A stretch of DNA of 46,833 nt from Polyangiaceae bacterium (GTDB taxonomy: Bacteria > Myxococcota_A > Polyangia > Polyangiales > Polyangiaceae). Positions 25,149-34,290 of the stretch are shown one piece after another. The DNA is taken from the NCBI GenBank assembly GCA_025936115.1, contig JAICTZ010000051.1:1-46833 (forward strand), read 5' to 3'. The stretch's first letter is position 1. Each line of letters opens with the position of its first letter. The notes beneath the pieces were generated by a model. That model was not told the DNA's origin and searched no databases. It saw only the letters and a program-made list of their open reading frames with translations. Both the position numbers and the translations under genes were made by a program.

Positions 25149-27293
25149 CTAGCGTCGCTTCCAGCCGCCGCGCGCGGGCGGACGATCGGAACGTCGCGCA
25201 GGCGGCCGATCGGAGCGCCGCGCGGGCGGGCGATCGGAGCGCCGCGGCGGTGGTTCGGAGCCGCTGCGAGCGGACTGTTCTCCGCCGCCGTTCAGACCTT
25301 GCAGCCGCTTGAGCTCGTCGCGCAGGCGCGCGGCCGTCTCGAATTGCAGGTTTTCTGCCGCGGCGAACATCTCCTGGCGTAGCGCTTGAATGCGTTCGGC
25401 GCGATCCTGCTCGGCCGTCGGGCTCGTGTCCGCGGGGGCGCCGGCGGCGCTGCGCTTCGGCACGGCGTAGTAATCGGTCGTGCCGCTCGCGGGATTGATG
25501 TCGAAAATCGCGCGCTTGATGGTCTCGGGTGTGATGCCGTGCTCGAGGTTGTAGGCGCGCTGCAGCGTGCGGCGGCGGTCGGTCTCGTCCATGGCGTGGC
25601 GCATGGCGTCCGTGATGCGGTCGGCGAACATGATGACCTGGCCGTTCGCGTTACGTGCCGCGCGCCCGATCGTCTGAATCAAAGAGCGCGGGCTGCGCAA
25701 AAAGCCCTCCTTGTCGGCGTCGAGGATCGCGACGAGGCTCACCTCCGGCAAATCCAGGCCTTCGCGCAGGAGGTTGATGCCGACGAGCACGTCGAACTCC
25801 CCGGCCCGCAAATCACGCAGGATTTCCACGCGCTCGAGCGTGTCGATGTCCGAGTGCAGGTAGCGCACGCGCACGCCGAGCTCCGCGTAGTACTCGGTGA
25901 GATCCTCGGCCATGCGCTTGGTGAGCGTCGTGACGAGCACGCGCTCCTGCTTTTCTACGCGCTTTCTGATCTCGGCCAAGAGCTCATCGACCTGCCCCGC
26001 GACCTTGCGCAGGATGATTTCGGGATCGATGAGCCCGGTCGGGCGAATCAGCTGCTGCACGACCTCCCCCTGCACCTTTTCGAGCTCGAAATCACCGGGC
26101 GTCGCCGACACGAAGATCACGTGCCGCATGTGCTTCTCGAATTCGACGAACTGGAGCGGGCGGTTGTCGAGCGCGCTCGGCAGCCGGAAACCGTATTCGA
26201 CGAGCGTCTCTTTGCGCGAGCGATCGCCGCGGTACATCGCGCCGATCTGCGGCACCGTCTGGTGCGACTCGTCGATCACGAGCAAAAAATCTTCCGGGAA
26301 GTAGTCGATGAGCGTCGGCGGCGGCTCGCCCGGCGCGCGTCCCGACAGGTGGCGCGAGTAGTTCTCGATGCCCTGCACGAAGCCCATCTGATCGAGCATC
26401 TCGAGGTCGTACGAGGTGCGCTGCTGCAGGCGCTGCTTCTCGAGAAAGCGCCCGGCCTTGTCGTAGAACTCGAGCCGCTCGCGGAGCTCCTCGCGGATGC
26501 CGGCGATCGAGCGCGCGAGCTGCTGGCGCGGCGTCACGTAGTGGGAGCCCGGATAGACGGCGTACTTTTCGAGCTGGTTCAGCACGCGGCCGCGCAACGG
26601 ATCGACCTCGCGGATCGAGTCGACCTCGTCGCCGAAGAACTCGACGCGAATGGCGCGTGCTTCTTCGTACGCGGGGAAAATCTCGACGACGTCGCCGCGC
26701 ACGCGGAAGGTGCCGCGGTGGAAGTCGGTGTCGTTGCGCTCGTATTGAATGTCGACGAGCCGGCGCAAGAGCTCGTCGCGCCGCATCTCTTCGCCCTTGA
26801 CGATTTCGATCAGCAGCCCGGAATACGTCTCCGCCGAGCCGATGCCGTAAATGCACGAGACGCTCGCGACGATGATCACGTCCTCGCGCGACAAGAGCGC
26901 GTGCGTCGCCGCGTGGCGCATGCGATCGATCTGGTCGTTGATGATCGCGTCCTTCTCGATGAAGGTGTCGGTCGTCGGGATATACGCTTCCGGCTGGTAA
27001 TAGTCGTAGTAGCTCACGAAGAACGCGACCGCGGCTTCGGGGAAGAGGTCGCGCATTTCGGCGTAAAGCTGCGCGGCGAGCGTCTTGTTGGGCGCGATGA
27101 TGAGCGTCGGACGCCCGTAATGCTGAATCACGTTCGCGATCGAGAACGTCTTGCCGCTGCCGGTGATGCCGAGCAGCGTCTGATAGCGCTTGTCGGCGTC
27201 GAGCCCGGCGCAAAGCTCCGCGATCGCCTTCGGCTGATCGCCCTTCGGTTGGAAGTCGCTCCGGAGCTTGAAAGATGCACGCGCCGACGGCAT
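25149..27293 (-). CDS. uvrB: UvrABC system protein B, with a repetitive basic tail
   Basis: 714 residues from an ATG at 27293; further upstream the open frame overlaps argC and is not UvrB-like. UvrB verifies damage handed over by UvrA and recruits UvrC in nucleotide excision repair. Visible motifs: Walker A GITGSGKT (K48), the beta-hairpin YYDYYQPEAYIP, DESH in LVIDESHQTVPQI, motif VI QTIGRAARNANG, and the C-terminal UVR domain around RAERIQALRQEMFAAAENLQ that contacts UvrC. After the UVR domain, about 50 extra residues contain three RRSDRPPA repeats and end in GGWKRR, longer than the common family length of about 670. The Shine-Dalgarno sequence is weak. argC lies 160 bp upstream on the same strand. 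Confidence 0.95.
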   Translation of the reverse strand: MPSARASFKLRSDFQPKGDQPKAIAELCAGLDADKRYQTLLGITGSGKTFSIANVIQHYGRPTLIIAPNKTLAAQLYAEMRDLFPEAAVAFFVSYYDYYQPEAYIPTTDTFIEKDAIINDQIDRMRHAATHALLSREDVIIVASVSCIYGIGSAETYSGLLIEIVKGEEMRRDELLRRLVDIQYERNDTDFHRGTFRVRGDVVEIFPAYEEARAIRVEFFGDEVDSIREVDPLRGRVLNQLEKYAVYPGSHYVTPRQQLARSIAGIREELRERLEFYDKAGRFLEKQRLQQRTSYDLEMLDQMGFVQGIENYSRHLSGRAPGEPPPTLIDYFPEDFLLVIDESHQTVPQIGAMYRGDRSRKETLVEYGFRLPSALDNRPLQFVEFEKHMRHVIFVSATPGDFELEKVQGEVVQQLIRPTGLIDPEIILRKVAGQVDELLAEIRKRVEKQERVLVTTLTKRMAEDLTEYYAELGVRVRYLHSDIDTLERVEILRDLRAGEFDVLVGINLLREGLDLPEVSLVAILDADKEGFLRSPRSLIQTIGRAARNANGQVIMFADRITDAMRHAMDETDRRRTLQRAYNLEHGITPETIKRAIFDINPASGTTDYYAVPKRSAAGAPADTSPTAEQDRAERIQALRQEMFAAAENLQFETAARLRDELKRLQGLNGGGEQSARSGSEPPPRRSDRPPARRSDRPPARRSDRPPARGGWKRR
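25173..25244 (-). repeat. Three 24-bp repeats encoding the UvrB tail
   Basis: Three consecutive 24-bp units encode the octapeptide RRSDRPPA in the same frame. They make the UvrB C-terminus strongly basic. The unit length keeps the frame if copies are gained or lost. Confidence 0.85.
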
Positions 27294-27453
27294 GGAACGG
27301 ATCCCAATATTCCCCACGAAATCCACGCGGCGACAACCGCCAGTTTCGCGAGTCGTGCCCCCCCGGGAACTCGGCGCTAGGGCCTGGCGACAATTGTGGT
27401 CGCGCCCGCCGGTTCGAGGCCGCGCGGTCGCAATTCGCACCGGGTGCCGTCCG

Positions 27454-28509
27454 TCACGGAAACATGGCAACTTCCGGCAATCCGAGCGCGTCCGGCCATC
27501 CCATGGCCACGTTGAGCGCCTGGATCGCCTGCGCTGACGCACCCTTGGCGAGATTGTCGATGGCGCCCATTGCGAGCACCGTCGAAACGCGGGTGTCCAC
27601 GGCGTAACCCACGTGCGCGCGCGCCGAGCCACGGACCCACAGCGTGTCGGGCAGGACGCCCTGGTCGAGGACGGTGACGAGCCCTTCCCGGTAGAGCTCG
27701 CGCGCGGCCGCACGGCAGTCGTCCTCGGTTTTGCCCGGCAAAAGGCGCGCGTACGCGATGCTCAGGATGCCGCGCGTCATCGGCGCCAGTTGCGGCGTGA
27801 AAACGACGTTCAGCGTCTCGCCCGCGGCGAGCGAGAGCTCTTGTTCGATTTCCACCGTGTGGCGGTGCGCGCCCGCGACCTTGTAGGGGCGAATACCTTC
27901 GGCGGCCTCCGGCAAGTGATACGCTGGACCCGGCGAGCGGCCCGCGCCGCTCACACCGCTCTTCGAATCGATGATGATGCCGTCTTTGGCAATGAGCCCG
28001 GCCCTGAGCAGCGGGGCGAGCGGCAGGATGCACGACGTGGGGTAGCAGCCCGGAGCCGCGATCAAGCGCGCGCCTTTGAGCTCTTCGCGATGGAGCTCGG
28101 GCATCCCGTAAATGGCGACTTCGAAGAGCTCGGGCGCCGGGTGCGGGCCGTACGTCTTTTCGTACGCTTCGCGGCTCTTTAGCCGAAAATCCGCGGAGAG
28201 ATCCACCACACGCACGCCGGCGTCGTAGAGCGCCTTACCGGCTTTGGCGCTCGCTGCGTGCGGCAGGCCGAGGAACGCTACATCGACGCGCTTGGCGAGC
28301 GCATTCGCCTGCTCGGGATCGAATGGCTCGAGCATGAGCTCGCCGATGCCCTTCACCCCGCGCGTCGACGGCACGACCTGCTCGAGGCGTTTGCCCGCGT
28401 TGTCACGCGCTGCGACCACGGCGAGCGAGAGCTCGGGGTGGCGATGGATCAACCGCACGAGCTCTGAACCCGTGTACCCGGCGGCACCGATGATGGCGGC
28501 TCTCAACAT
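27454..28509 (-). CDS. argC: N-acetyl-gamma-glutamyl-phosphate reductase
   Basis: 351 residues. ArgC reduces N-acetyl-glutamyl-5-phosphate to the semialdehyde with NADPH, the third step of arginine synthesis. The Rossmann motif IIGAAGYTGSELVRL is at residues 6-20 and the active-site segment AAPGCYPTSC gives catalytic Cys155. The AGAHRHTVEIEQEL segment carries the conserved histidine. Length is typical of the long form. The ATG at 28509 starts directly before the Rossmann strand. No other arg gene is present in the window; uvrB follows on the same strand. Confidence 0.95.
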   Translation of the reverse strand: MLRAAIIGAAGYTGSELVRLIHRHPELSLAVVAARDNAGKRLEQVVPSTRGVKGIGELMLEPFDPEQANALAKRVDVAFLGLPHAASAKAGKALYDAGVRVVDLSADFRLKSREAYEKTYGPHPAPELFEVAIYGMPELHREELKGARLIAAPGCYPTSCILPLAPLLRAGLIAKDGIIIDSKSGVSGAGRSPGPAYHLPEAAEGIRPYKVAGAHRHTVEIEQELSLAAGETLNVVFTPQLAPMTRGILSIAYARLLPGKTEDDCRAAARELYREGLVTVLDQGVLPDTLWVRGSARAHVGYAVDTRVSTVLAMGAIDNLAKGASAQAIQALNVAMGWPDALGLPEVAMFP

Positions 28510-28564
28510 GGGGCGCGGAGCCTAGTACAACGCGCCCGGCCCGCCAGCGCCTCGCCCCGGCGTC

Positions 28565-28591
28565 CGAACCCGGAGTCACGCTCCAGGTTCG
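28565..28591 (-). terminator. Hairpin downstream of the 28.6-29.9 kb lipoprotein gene
   Basis: A 27-base inverted repeat pairs CGAACC-C-GGAG with CTCC-A-GGTTCG around a 5-base loop, with one mismatch. It begins 32 bp past the stop of the lipoprotein gene. No T-tract follows, so it may be a Rho-assisted or processing hairpin rather than a classic terminator. Its left arm (GAACCCGGAGT) recurs near 38635. Confidence 0.4.
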
Positions 28592-28622
28592 GCGTCGTTG
28601 GACGGCGAGTGTTTTGCGCTGA

Positions 28623-29936
28623 TCAGGGGATGATGTTGAGCGGCGAGCAGACGCTCACGCACGCGAATGGCGTGCCGTCGGCGGCGACCCGGCAGTTACG
28701 GACGAGGACACCGAGCTGGTGCGTGCCGTTCACGTAGACGCTGCATTCATCCTTGGCATCGGCTCGGGCCGCGGCGCCGAACAGCGCGCCCGGCAAGGGG
28801 CCGTAAAACGACATCATGTGGTAGTAAGACGGCTGGTAGGGGTCCGTCGATCCGTAGTTGGTGGGGTCGTTCCACGGCGGCGGGTCGGTCGTGATCGTGT
28901 CGCCGTCCTGTCCAATGATGAAACCGGGCAAGCCACCCGCGCAGAGGGCGGCGCAATCCCCGGCAGAACCGCACTTCTGATCGCTACTCTGGTTGTCGGT
29001 GAACGCCGTTCGGTAAATCGTGTTGATCTTGGTGGCGGCAATCAGGTCCGTGGGACGTGAGCCGTCCTCTTGCGCCGGCAGCGTGGGCTCCGACTGGGCG
29101 ATCGCCTGGTAATCCTCGGGTGTGGGCTGGATGACACCGGCCTCGGTCCACACCGGGCAATCCGTGGTGCCGCTCGCGTCGAAGCTCTCCCGCCAGGCCG
29201 CCCAGCGGCCTGCAATGCAGTCGTGTGCGTAGGCGAGGGGGTTCGTGTCGAACGGGAGTGGTTCGCGATCGCTGTATTGCAGGCCGAGCAGTGCGTCGAT
29301 CGAATCGAGCAGGCTCTGATCTTGGACGCACTCGCCGAAGTTGCGCGTCAAGTAGCCGTCGTCGTCGAGCACGTAGGAGTTTTGGTCGATGTGCCCGGTG
29401 CAGTTGAGGGTGAGGCCGGCGATCGTGGCCGTGTAGCCGTCGTAGCCCGAACAGTCCGAAACGCTGATGCGCACGTTGGCGCGGCCGCGATCGAGTTTGA
29501 TCGGGATGCCGCGGCTGATGAACGCGAACACGACGTCGACGATCTGGTTTCGCTTCACGGTGAAGTAGAGCGGATTATCGACGGCGAGCTCGGCGTCGAC
29601 GTCGCTGAAGCTCGAGTCAGTCGGCCCCTTGGCTTGGAGCTGCCAGCCGTCGGCGAGCAGGATCGAGTAGTCGCCGCTCGGGAGCACTTCTTGATCGACG
29701 GGCAGGTCCGCCGCCGGCGTGATCGTGCGCGTGAAATTCACGCTCGTGCCCTTGATCGTGAACTTGGCGTCGGCGAGCCGGTACTGAACGCCGTCAGCCT
29801 GCGCTGTCAGCGGAAGGTCGACGGTGCCGCTGCCCGTGGAGTCTCCTGCAGGCTCCGGTGCGTTGGAGCACCCGCTCGCGAGCATGGATAGCGTTAGAAG
29901 GCCCAAAACCCCCACGCACAACATTCGCCTCGACAT
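28623..29936 (-). CDS. Lipoprotein of unknown function with paired cysteines
   Basis: 437 residues. The signal MSRRMLCVGVLGLLTLSMLASGC ends in lipobox ASGC (Cys23), followed by a short Thr/Gly/Ser spacer. Residues about 38-190 are beta-rich and may form one Ig-like or jelly-roll domain. The C-terminal half has at least ten cysteines (for example QKCGSAGDCAALC and FACVSVCSPL), fitting a disulfide-stabilised surface protein. The ATG at 29936 has GGAGGA 4 bp upstream, a short spacing; an internal in-frame ATG 12 bp later is possible. No family was recognised. It is divergent from the surface-protein operon, with a 259-bp gap. Confidence 0.75.
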   Translation of the reverse strand: MSRRMLCVGVLGLLTLSMLASGCSNAPEPAGDSTGSGTVDLPLTAQADGVQYRLADAKFTIKGTSVNFTRTITPAADLPVDQEVLPSGDYSILLADGWQLQAKGPTDSSFSDVDAELAVDNPLYFTVKRNQIVDVVFAFISRGIPIKLDRGRANVRISVSDCSGYDGYTATIAGLTLNCTGHIDQNSYVLDDDGYLTRNFGECVQDQSLLDSIDALLGLQYSDREPLPFDTNPLAYAHDCIAGRWAAWRESFDASGTTDCPVWTEAGVIQPTPEDYQAIAQSEPTLPAQEDGSRPTDLIAATKINTIYRTAFTDNQSSDQKCGSAGDCAALCAGGLPGFIIGQDGDTITTDPPPWNDPTNYGSTDPYQPSYYHMMSFYGPLPGALFGAAARADAKDECSVYVNGTHQLGVLVRNCRVAADGTPFACVSVCSPLNIIP

Positions 29937-30195
29937 TCATTCCTCCGACGGTTTGCTGGGCCCGCTCCGATTCGGACTCGAAGGCGCACCCGAGCGTATC
30001 GGAACGCAATTGACAATAGTTTGCTCGCGGATTCAAGCGCACTTTTTCGAGTAGCGAGTGCACGCAGAACTTTGCGCAAGCGGCGCATTACGACCGCCGT
30101 CCTCGTAACCGCTCAACATGTCGTCGGTTTCTTCATCATCTGACAAAGGGGTGACGAGCTAGAGGACTCGAGCATCGTACGCTAGGCTCGCTGCC

Positions 30196-31194
30196 ATGCC
30201 GATGGTGCGAACGAGCACGCTGGGTCTTCTCGGTGTGACTCTGGTGTGCGCGGCAAGCTGCGACGGATCGAGCAGCTTGCTTCCACTGCGCAACGTTGCC
30301 GGCGCAGCCGGGCGACTCACGAGCGGGCGAAGCGGTGAGGGCGGTGAAGGTGGCGAAGGGGGAACCGGGGACGCGCCGCTCGCTCGCGCCGGTGCGAAAA
30401 GCAGCGGCGGCACCAATTCCGGTTCAGGCGGTACGGGAATGACATCGAGCAAGGCTGGTCGCGGCGGCGCGACCGGGAGCGGCGGCACGACGGCGAGCGG
30501 CGGCACGGGTGAAAACCCCGGCATCTTGCGCGGCGGGACGGGCGGAGGCGGCGGCGCAAGCAACGAAGTCGCGGGCAATGCCGGCATTTCCGATAACGCG
30601 GGCGCCGGCGGCACGGGCGTGCCCGACCAACTTTCGCTCTGCGTTCGACTCGGCACGAGCTCGACGGCGCTCGACGAGCGCGTGACGCTCGACTTCGAGG
30701 ACGCCTTCTTCGACGACTGTCGCGTCAACTGGGTCGTCGGGCTCTACTACGACGAGTCGAAGAAACTGGACGCGCGCGCGAGATTTTTGAGCCAAGTGGG
30801 GCAGTTCAATTACGCGCTCTGGGGTTGCGCGCTCACCTCGCCCCCGGACAGCTTCGATCTGATCTATACGCCGCAGCCGCTGACGCGCGCCGACGCGAAC
30901 CTGCTCATCGACGCCTACGTCCATGTCGCGACCAAAGATTTGTCCATGAGCCCGGACGAGATCACGGCGATGCGAGCGATCCTGGTACGGCTGAGCGAAC
31001 CACTCCTGATTTCGCCGGATCCGGGCGATTTCTCGCAATCGAGGTGCGACGTGACGAGCGGGGCGGGCGGCGCGGGCGGCGAAGGCGGCGGCGCGGGGGA
31101 CACCGGCACGGCAGGCGATGGCGCACGGGGCGGGCAAAGCAGCGGCGGCGCCTCGGGCGGGCAAGCCGCGACGAGCCAGGCGGGAGCGGGTTAG
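30196..31194 (+). CDS. Gly-rich lipoprotein, first gene of the surface operon
   Basis: 332 residues. The signal runs to lipobox AASC (Cys22). Residues about 35-145 are a Gly/Ser/Thr/Ala linker of GGT, GGS and GGE motifs. A compact domain (about residues 146-285) holds three spaced cysteines and many aromatic residues; it is not recognised. A second Gly-rich tail (about 286-332) closes the protein. Such tethered linker-plus-domain lipoproteins are frequent in myxobacteria. It starts a block of four same-strand genes; the next start is 11 bp downstream. An alternative ATG lies two codons in. Confidence 0.75.
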   Translation: MPMVRTSTLGLLGVTLVCAASCDGSSSLLPLRNVAGAAGRLTSGRSGEGGEGGEGGTGDAPLARAGAKSSGGTNSGSGGTGMTSSKAGRGGATGSGGTTASGGTGENPGILRGGTGGGGGASNEVAGNAGISDNAGAGGTGVPDQLSLCVRLGTSSTALDERVTLDFEDAFFDDCRVNWVVGLYYDESKKLDARARFLSQVGQFNYALWGCALTSPPDSFDLIYTPQPLTRADANLLIDAYVHVATKDLSMSPDEITAMRAILVRLSEPLLISPDPGDFSQSRCDVTSGAGGAGGEGGGAGDTGTAGDGARGGQSSGGASGGQAATSQAGAG

Positions 31195-31204
31195 GCTGCG
31201 TTCG

Positions 31205-32287
31205 ATGGTCGCTCGTCGGGTCACCTGGAGCTCCGCTGCGCTCCTGCTTACGGCAGTGACGTTCGCGACGCCACGCTTGGCGCTCGCGCAATCAGCGACG
31301 GAAGTCGCGCTCGCGGAGACACTCTATCGTCAAGGGCGCAAGCTCGCCGCGGCGGGCAAGTTCGCCGAAGCGTGTCCCAAATTCGCGGAGAGCTACCGGC
31401 TCGATCCCGGCACGGGCACACTCTTGAACCTCGCGTCGTGCAACGAATCGCTCGGCAAGGTCGCAACCGCCTGGCTCGAGTACAACGAAGCCCTCGTGCA
31501 GTCCCGACGCGATCGCATGCAGAGCCGCATCGACTACGCGGAAGAGCACATCGCCGCGCTCGCACCAAAACTGTCACGCCTCACGATCACGCTCGCTTCC
31601 GACGCCGATCGCGCGGGCCTCGAGCTCCGCATCGACGGCGTGCTCGTCGGGGTCGAGGCGCTCGGTGCCGCCACGCCGCTCGATCCCGGGACGCACACCA
31701 TCGCCGTCAAGGCCACGGACAAGAAGCCGTGGTCTTCGAGCGTCGAAATCGGCGCGGTCGCGGATCAGCAGACGCTCGTGATTCCGGCGCTCGAACCGCT
31801 GCCGGCAGCGGCTCCTCCGCCGCCCGTCGTGACTCCGGTCGTCGTCAATCCCGGTGCAACGCCGCCGCACGATGTCGCGAAGGAGCGGCCGATTCCGACG
31901 TCCGTTTACGTGGCCGGGGGTGTGACGCTAGGACTCGCCGTAGCGGCGGGCGTGACGGGCGGCGTGTACCTGCACAAAGAGTCGTCGTACAGCGACACGG
32001 GGCGCTTCAATGCGGATCAAGAGCAAGCGCAGGCCGACCATGATTCAGTGGTGACGCTCGGCGTCGTGAACCTCGCGCTTTGGATCGCGGCGGCGGGCGG
32101 CGCGGGCGTGACGACGTACCTCTACGTCACGCGGCCCGAGCAGGCGCCGCGTGCGCACGGTGAGAACGCGCCGTTCATCGCGGACACGCACGCGACATTG
32201 CCGAAAGCGAGCGCGACGCCGCGCATTACGTGGTCGGGCTGGGCGAACGCGACGGGCGGCGGGATCGTCGCGGGGGGGCGGCTGTGA
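31205..32287 (+). CDS. TPR/PEGA-like exported membrane protein
   Basis: 360 residues from the ATG at 31205; an upstream ATG in the same frame would overlap the previous gene. A signal peptide of about 27 residues ends in ALA-QS. Residues about 30-110 have tetratricopeptide-like helices (ALAETLYRQGRKLAAAGKFA and the FAESYRLDPGTGTLLNLA segment). Residues about 120-200 resemble a PEGA-like beta domain (LELRIDGVLVG...LDPGTHTIAV). After a Pro-rich hinge there are two hydrophobic helices (about residues 234-258 and 286-312). Proteins of this architecture are common in myxobacteria, usually without known function. It overlaps the next gene's GTG by 4 bp. Confidence 0.8.
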   Translation: MVARRVTWSSAALLLTAVTFATPRLALAQSATEVALAETLYRQGRKLAAAGKFAEACPKFAESYRLDPGTGTLLNLASCNESLGKVATAWLEYNEALVQSRRDRMQSRIDYAEEHIAALAPKLSRLTITLASDADRAGLELRIDGVLVGVEALGAATPLDPGTHTIAVKATDKKPWSSSVEIGAVADQQTLVIPALEPLPAAAPPPPVVTPVVVNPGATPPHDVAKERPIPTSVYVAGGVTLGLAVAAGVTGGVYLHKESSYSDTGRFNADQEQAQADHDSVVTLGVVNLALWIAAAGGAGVTTYLYVTRPEQAPRAHGENAPFIADTHATLPKASATPRITWSGWANATGGGIVAGGRL

Positions 32288-34290
32288 GGGGGCGTCGCGG
32301 AGGGGCGGCTGTGCGCGGGCGAGCAGGTGTGGCGGCATCGCCGCGGAGCTCGCTGCGGCGGACGCGCGCGGTCTTCGCGCTCCCGTTCGTGTTCGCGAGC
32401 GGCTGTCTGCTCATCGCGCCGCCCGAGGATTTGCCCGCGCCCGGTGCGGGTGCGCAGGGCGGACTCGGCGGCAGCGCCGGGGCCGGTGGCGCGGATCTCG
32501 GCGGAACGTCGCCGTCACTTTCGGGAGCGGGCGGCGACGGTGACTCGGGCGGCGAAGCGGGGCGCGCGACGAGCGGGGGCACGGGGGCCACAGGCGGAGA
32601 TGACGCTACAGGCGGCAGCGGTGCGGTCGGCGGCAATGCGCAGGGAGGGAGCGCCGGGCGAGGCGGTAGCAACACCGGCGCCAATGGAGGCACCGGTGGT
32701 ACCGCCGGGGAGGGCGGGGAACCAGGTTGTGAGACTAACGCGGACTGCGTGCTGAAATATCGCGGCCAGGCGGCGCGCTGTCTTCCCGATGACACCTGCG
32801 TACAGCTACAAACCACCGATTGCCCCGTCGCCTACGCGGGGGAAGGTAAGGACGGCAGCGCGCGCTTTGCCGATCCGAACGCGATCTTCGTCGGTTCGAT
32901 GGTCGCGCTCGATCCCGACTTCCCGACCACGAGCACGAACGCCTACGCGCTCGAGCTCGCGATCGACGAGATCAACTCGAAGGCCGGTGGCCTGCCGGAT
33001 CCCGATGGCGGCCCGCGGCGCCCGCTCGTCCTACTGGTTTGTCAAAGTGATACGGCCGAGGACGCGGACGTCGTGAAGCGCGGCATCGCGCATTTGGCGG
33101 AAGACGTTCAAGTTCAGGCGGTCGTCGCTCAGTTGAGGCCGGACGATCTGTATCATGCTTTCACGTGGGAGATTGGCTGGGACCTCGTTTACTTCAACGC
33201 GGTCGCTATCTCGTCGAGCCTCGCGCTCCAGAAAAATAACGGTGGGCTGATCTGGACGCTCCTTGGCCAACCAAAAGACTATGCGGCCGCATACGCGCTG
33301 TTGCTGAACGATGTCGAACGCTACGTGAGGACGGAACGGAGCCTTGCCCCGAGCGACGCCATCAAAGTCGCGTTCGTGTACACCGACGACGCGTTCGACG
33401 CCGATCTGGCCCAATCCGTGAGCCCGAGTCTCAAGTTCAATGGACCGTTCTCGGCCGAAAGTCAGAGCGTCGATCCGAGCAATCCCGACGGCAAGTACCT
33501 GAAAGTCTCGCTCTCAGGCCCGAACCCTATCCCCGCCGCAGTCGAGCAGATCGCTGCGTTCGCGCCGGATGTCGTGATTTCGGCGGCTGCGGACGCGATG
33601 ATCACGTCGGACGGCACGAACCCCGACGGCGTGATCCAGCGGCTCGAAGCCGCAATGCCCGCGCCGCGACCCTATTACATCCTCTCGCCGTACAACGCGG
33701 CCACTCGCGCACTCAAAGCGGTCGAGGACGTCATCACGGGCGAAGTCACGAGCACGGAGCAATCCACGAGCGACCCGACCGCCCCGGGCCGCTTCCTGGG
33801 CGTCAGCGCCGCCGCCGCCGCTGATCCGACACTTCAGAACGGCTTCGCGGAACGCTTCAACACGCGTTACCAGCTGTCCGCCGAGATCCCAGGCCAAGTC
33901 GATAACTACTACGACGCCGTCTACTACCTTGCGTACGCGACCTACGCGGCGTCACTCGCTGACGACATGACCGGCCCCGGCATCTCTGCCGGCATGAAGC
34001 GGCTGATCGCGCTCGACGGAAAGCCTTTCGCCGACGGTCCCGAAGCGATCAACCAAGTGTTCACCGCGCTCGCGGACAGCCCCGATGATCCCATCGCGCT
34101 GAGCAGCACGCTCGGTGCCCCCAATTTCAACCCCGATACCGGCGTTCGCCCCGCGACGCCGGGCATCTTCTGCTTCAAGTGGGATGCCGGCTTTGAGACG
34201 GCTCGGCACTTTCTCGACGTGCTCCGCTACGACGCGGAAAACGACGTATTCACCGGAAACTACGAGTGTCTCGAAAATTTCGCGCCCTAG
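32284..34290 (+). CDS. Substrate-binding lipoprotein (Leu/Ile/Val-binding-like) with Gly-rich linker
   Basis: 668 residues from a GTG at 32284 that overlaps the previous stop (GTGA). GTGs at 32311 and 32329 are alternatives giving shorter signals. Lipobox FASGC places the lipidated cysteine at residue 41. A Gly/Ser/Ala/Thr linker of about 100 residues follows, then a short cysteine-rich section (CETNADCVLKYRG). The rest is a type I periplasmic-binding fold of the branched-chain amino-acid receptor kind: ALELAIDEINSKAGG is the first-helix hallmark, with KVAFVYTDDAFDADLAQSV and PDVVISAAADA later. No ABC permease or ATPase is nearby, so it may be a receptor rather than part of a transporter. The ligand is unknown. 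Confidence 0.83.
   Translation: MRGRRGGAAVRGRAGVAASPRSSLRRTRAVFALPFVFASGCLLIAPPEDLPAPGAGAQGGLGGSAGAGGADLGGTSPSLSGAGGDGDSGGEAGRATSGGTGATGGDDATGGSGAVGGNAQGGSAGRGGSNTGANGGTGGTAGEGGEPGCETNADCVLKYRGQAARCLPDDTCVQLQTTDCPVAYAGEGKDGSARFADPNAIFVGSMVALDPDFPTTSTNAYALELAIDEINSKAGGLPDPDGGPRRPLVLLVCQSDTAEDADVVKRGIAHLAEDVQVQAVVAQLRPDDLYHAFTWEIGWDLVYFNAVAISSSLALQKNNGGLIWTLLGQPKDYAAAYALLLNDVERYVRTERSLAPSDAIKVAFVYTDDAFDADLAQSVSPSLKFNGPFSAESQSVDPSNPDGKYLKVSLSGPNPIPAAVEQIAAFAPDVVISAAADAMITSDGTNPDGVIQRLEAAMPAPRPYYILSPYNAATRALKAVEDVITGEVTSTEQSTSDPTAPGRFLGVSAAAAADPTLQNGFAERFNTRYQLSAEIPGQVDNYYDAVYYLAYATYAASLADDMTGPGISAGMKRLIALDGKPFADGPEAINQVFTALADSPDDPIALSSTLGAPNFNPDTGVRPATPGIFCFKWDAGFETARHFLDVLRYDAENDVFTGNYECLENFAP

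Noticed and set aside
25386..27380. Plus-strand frame of 664 codons
   Set aside because: It is antisense to uvrB, which is unambiguous.
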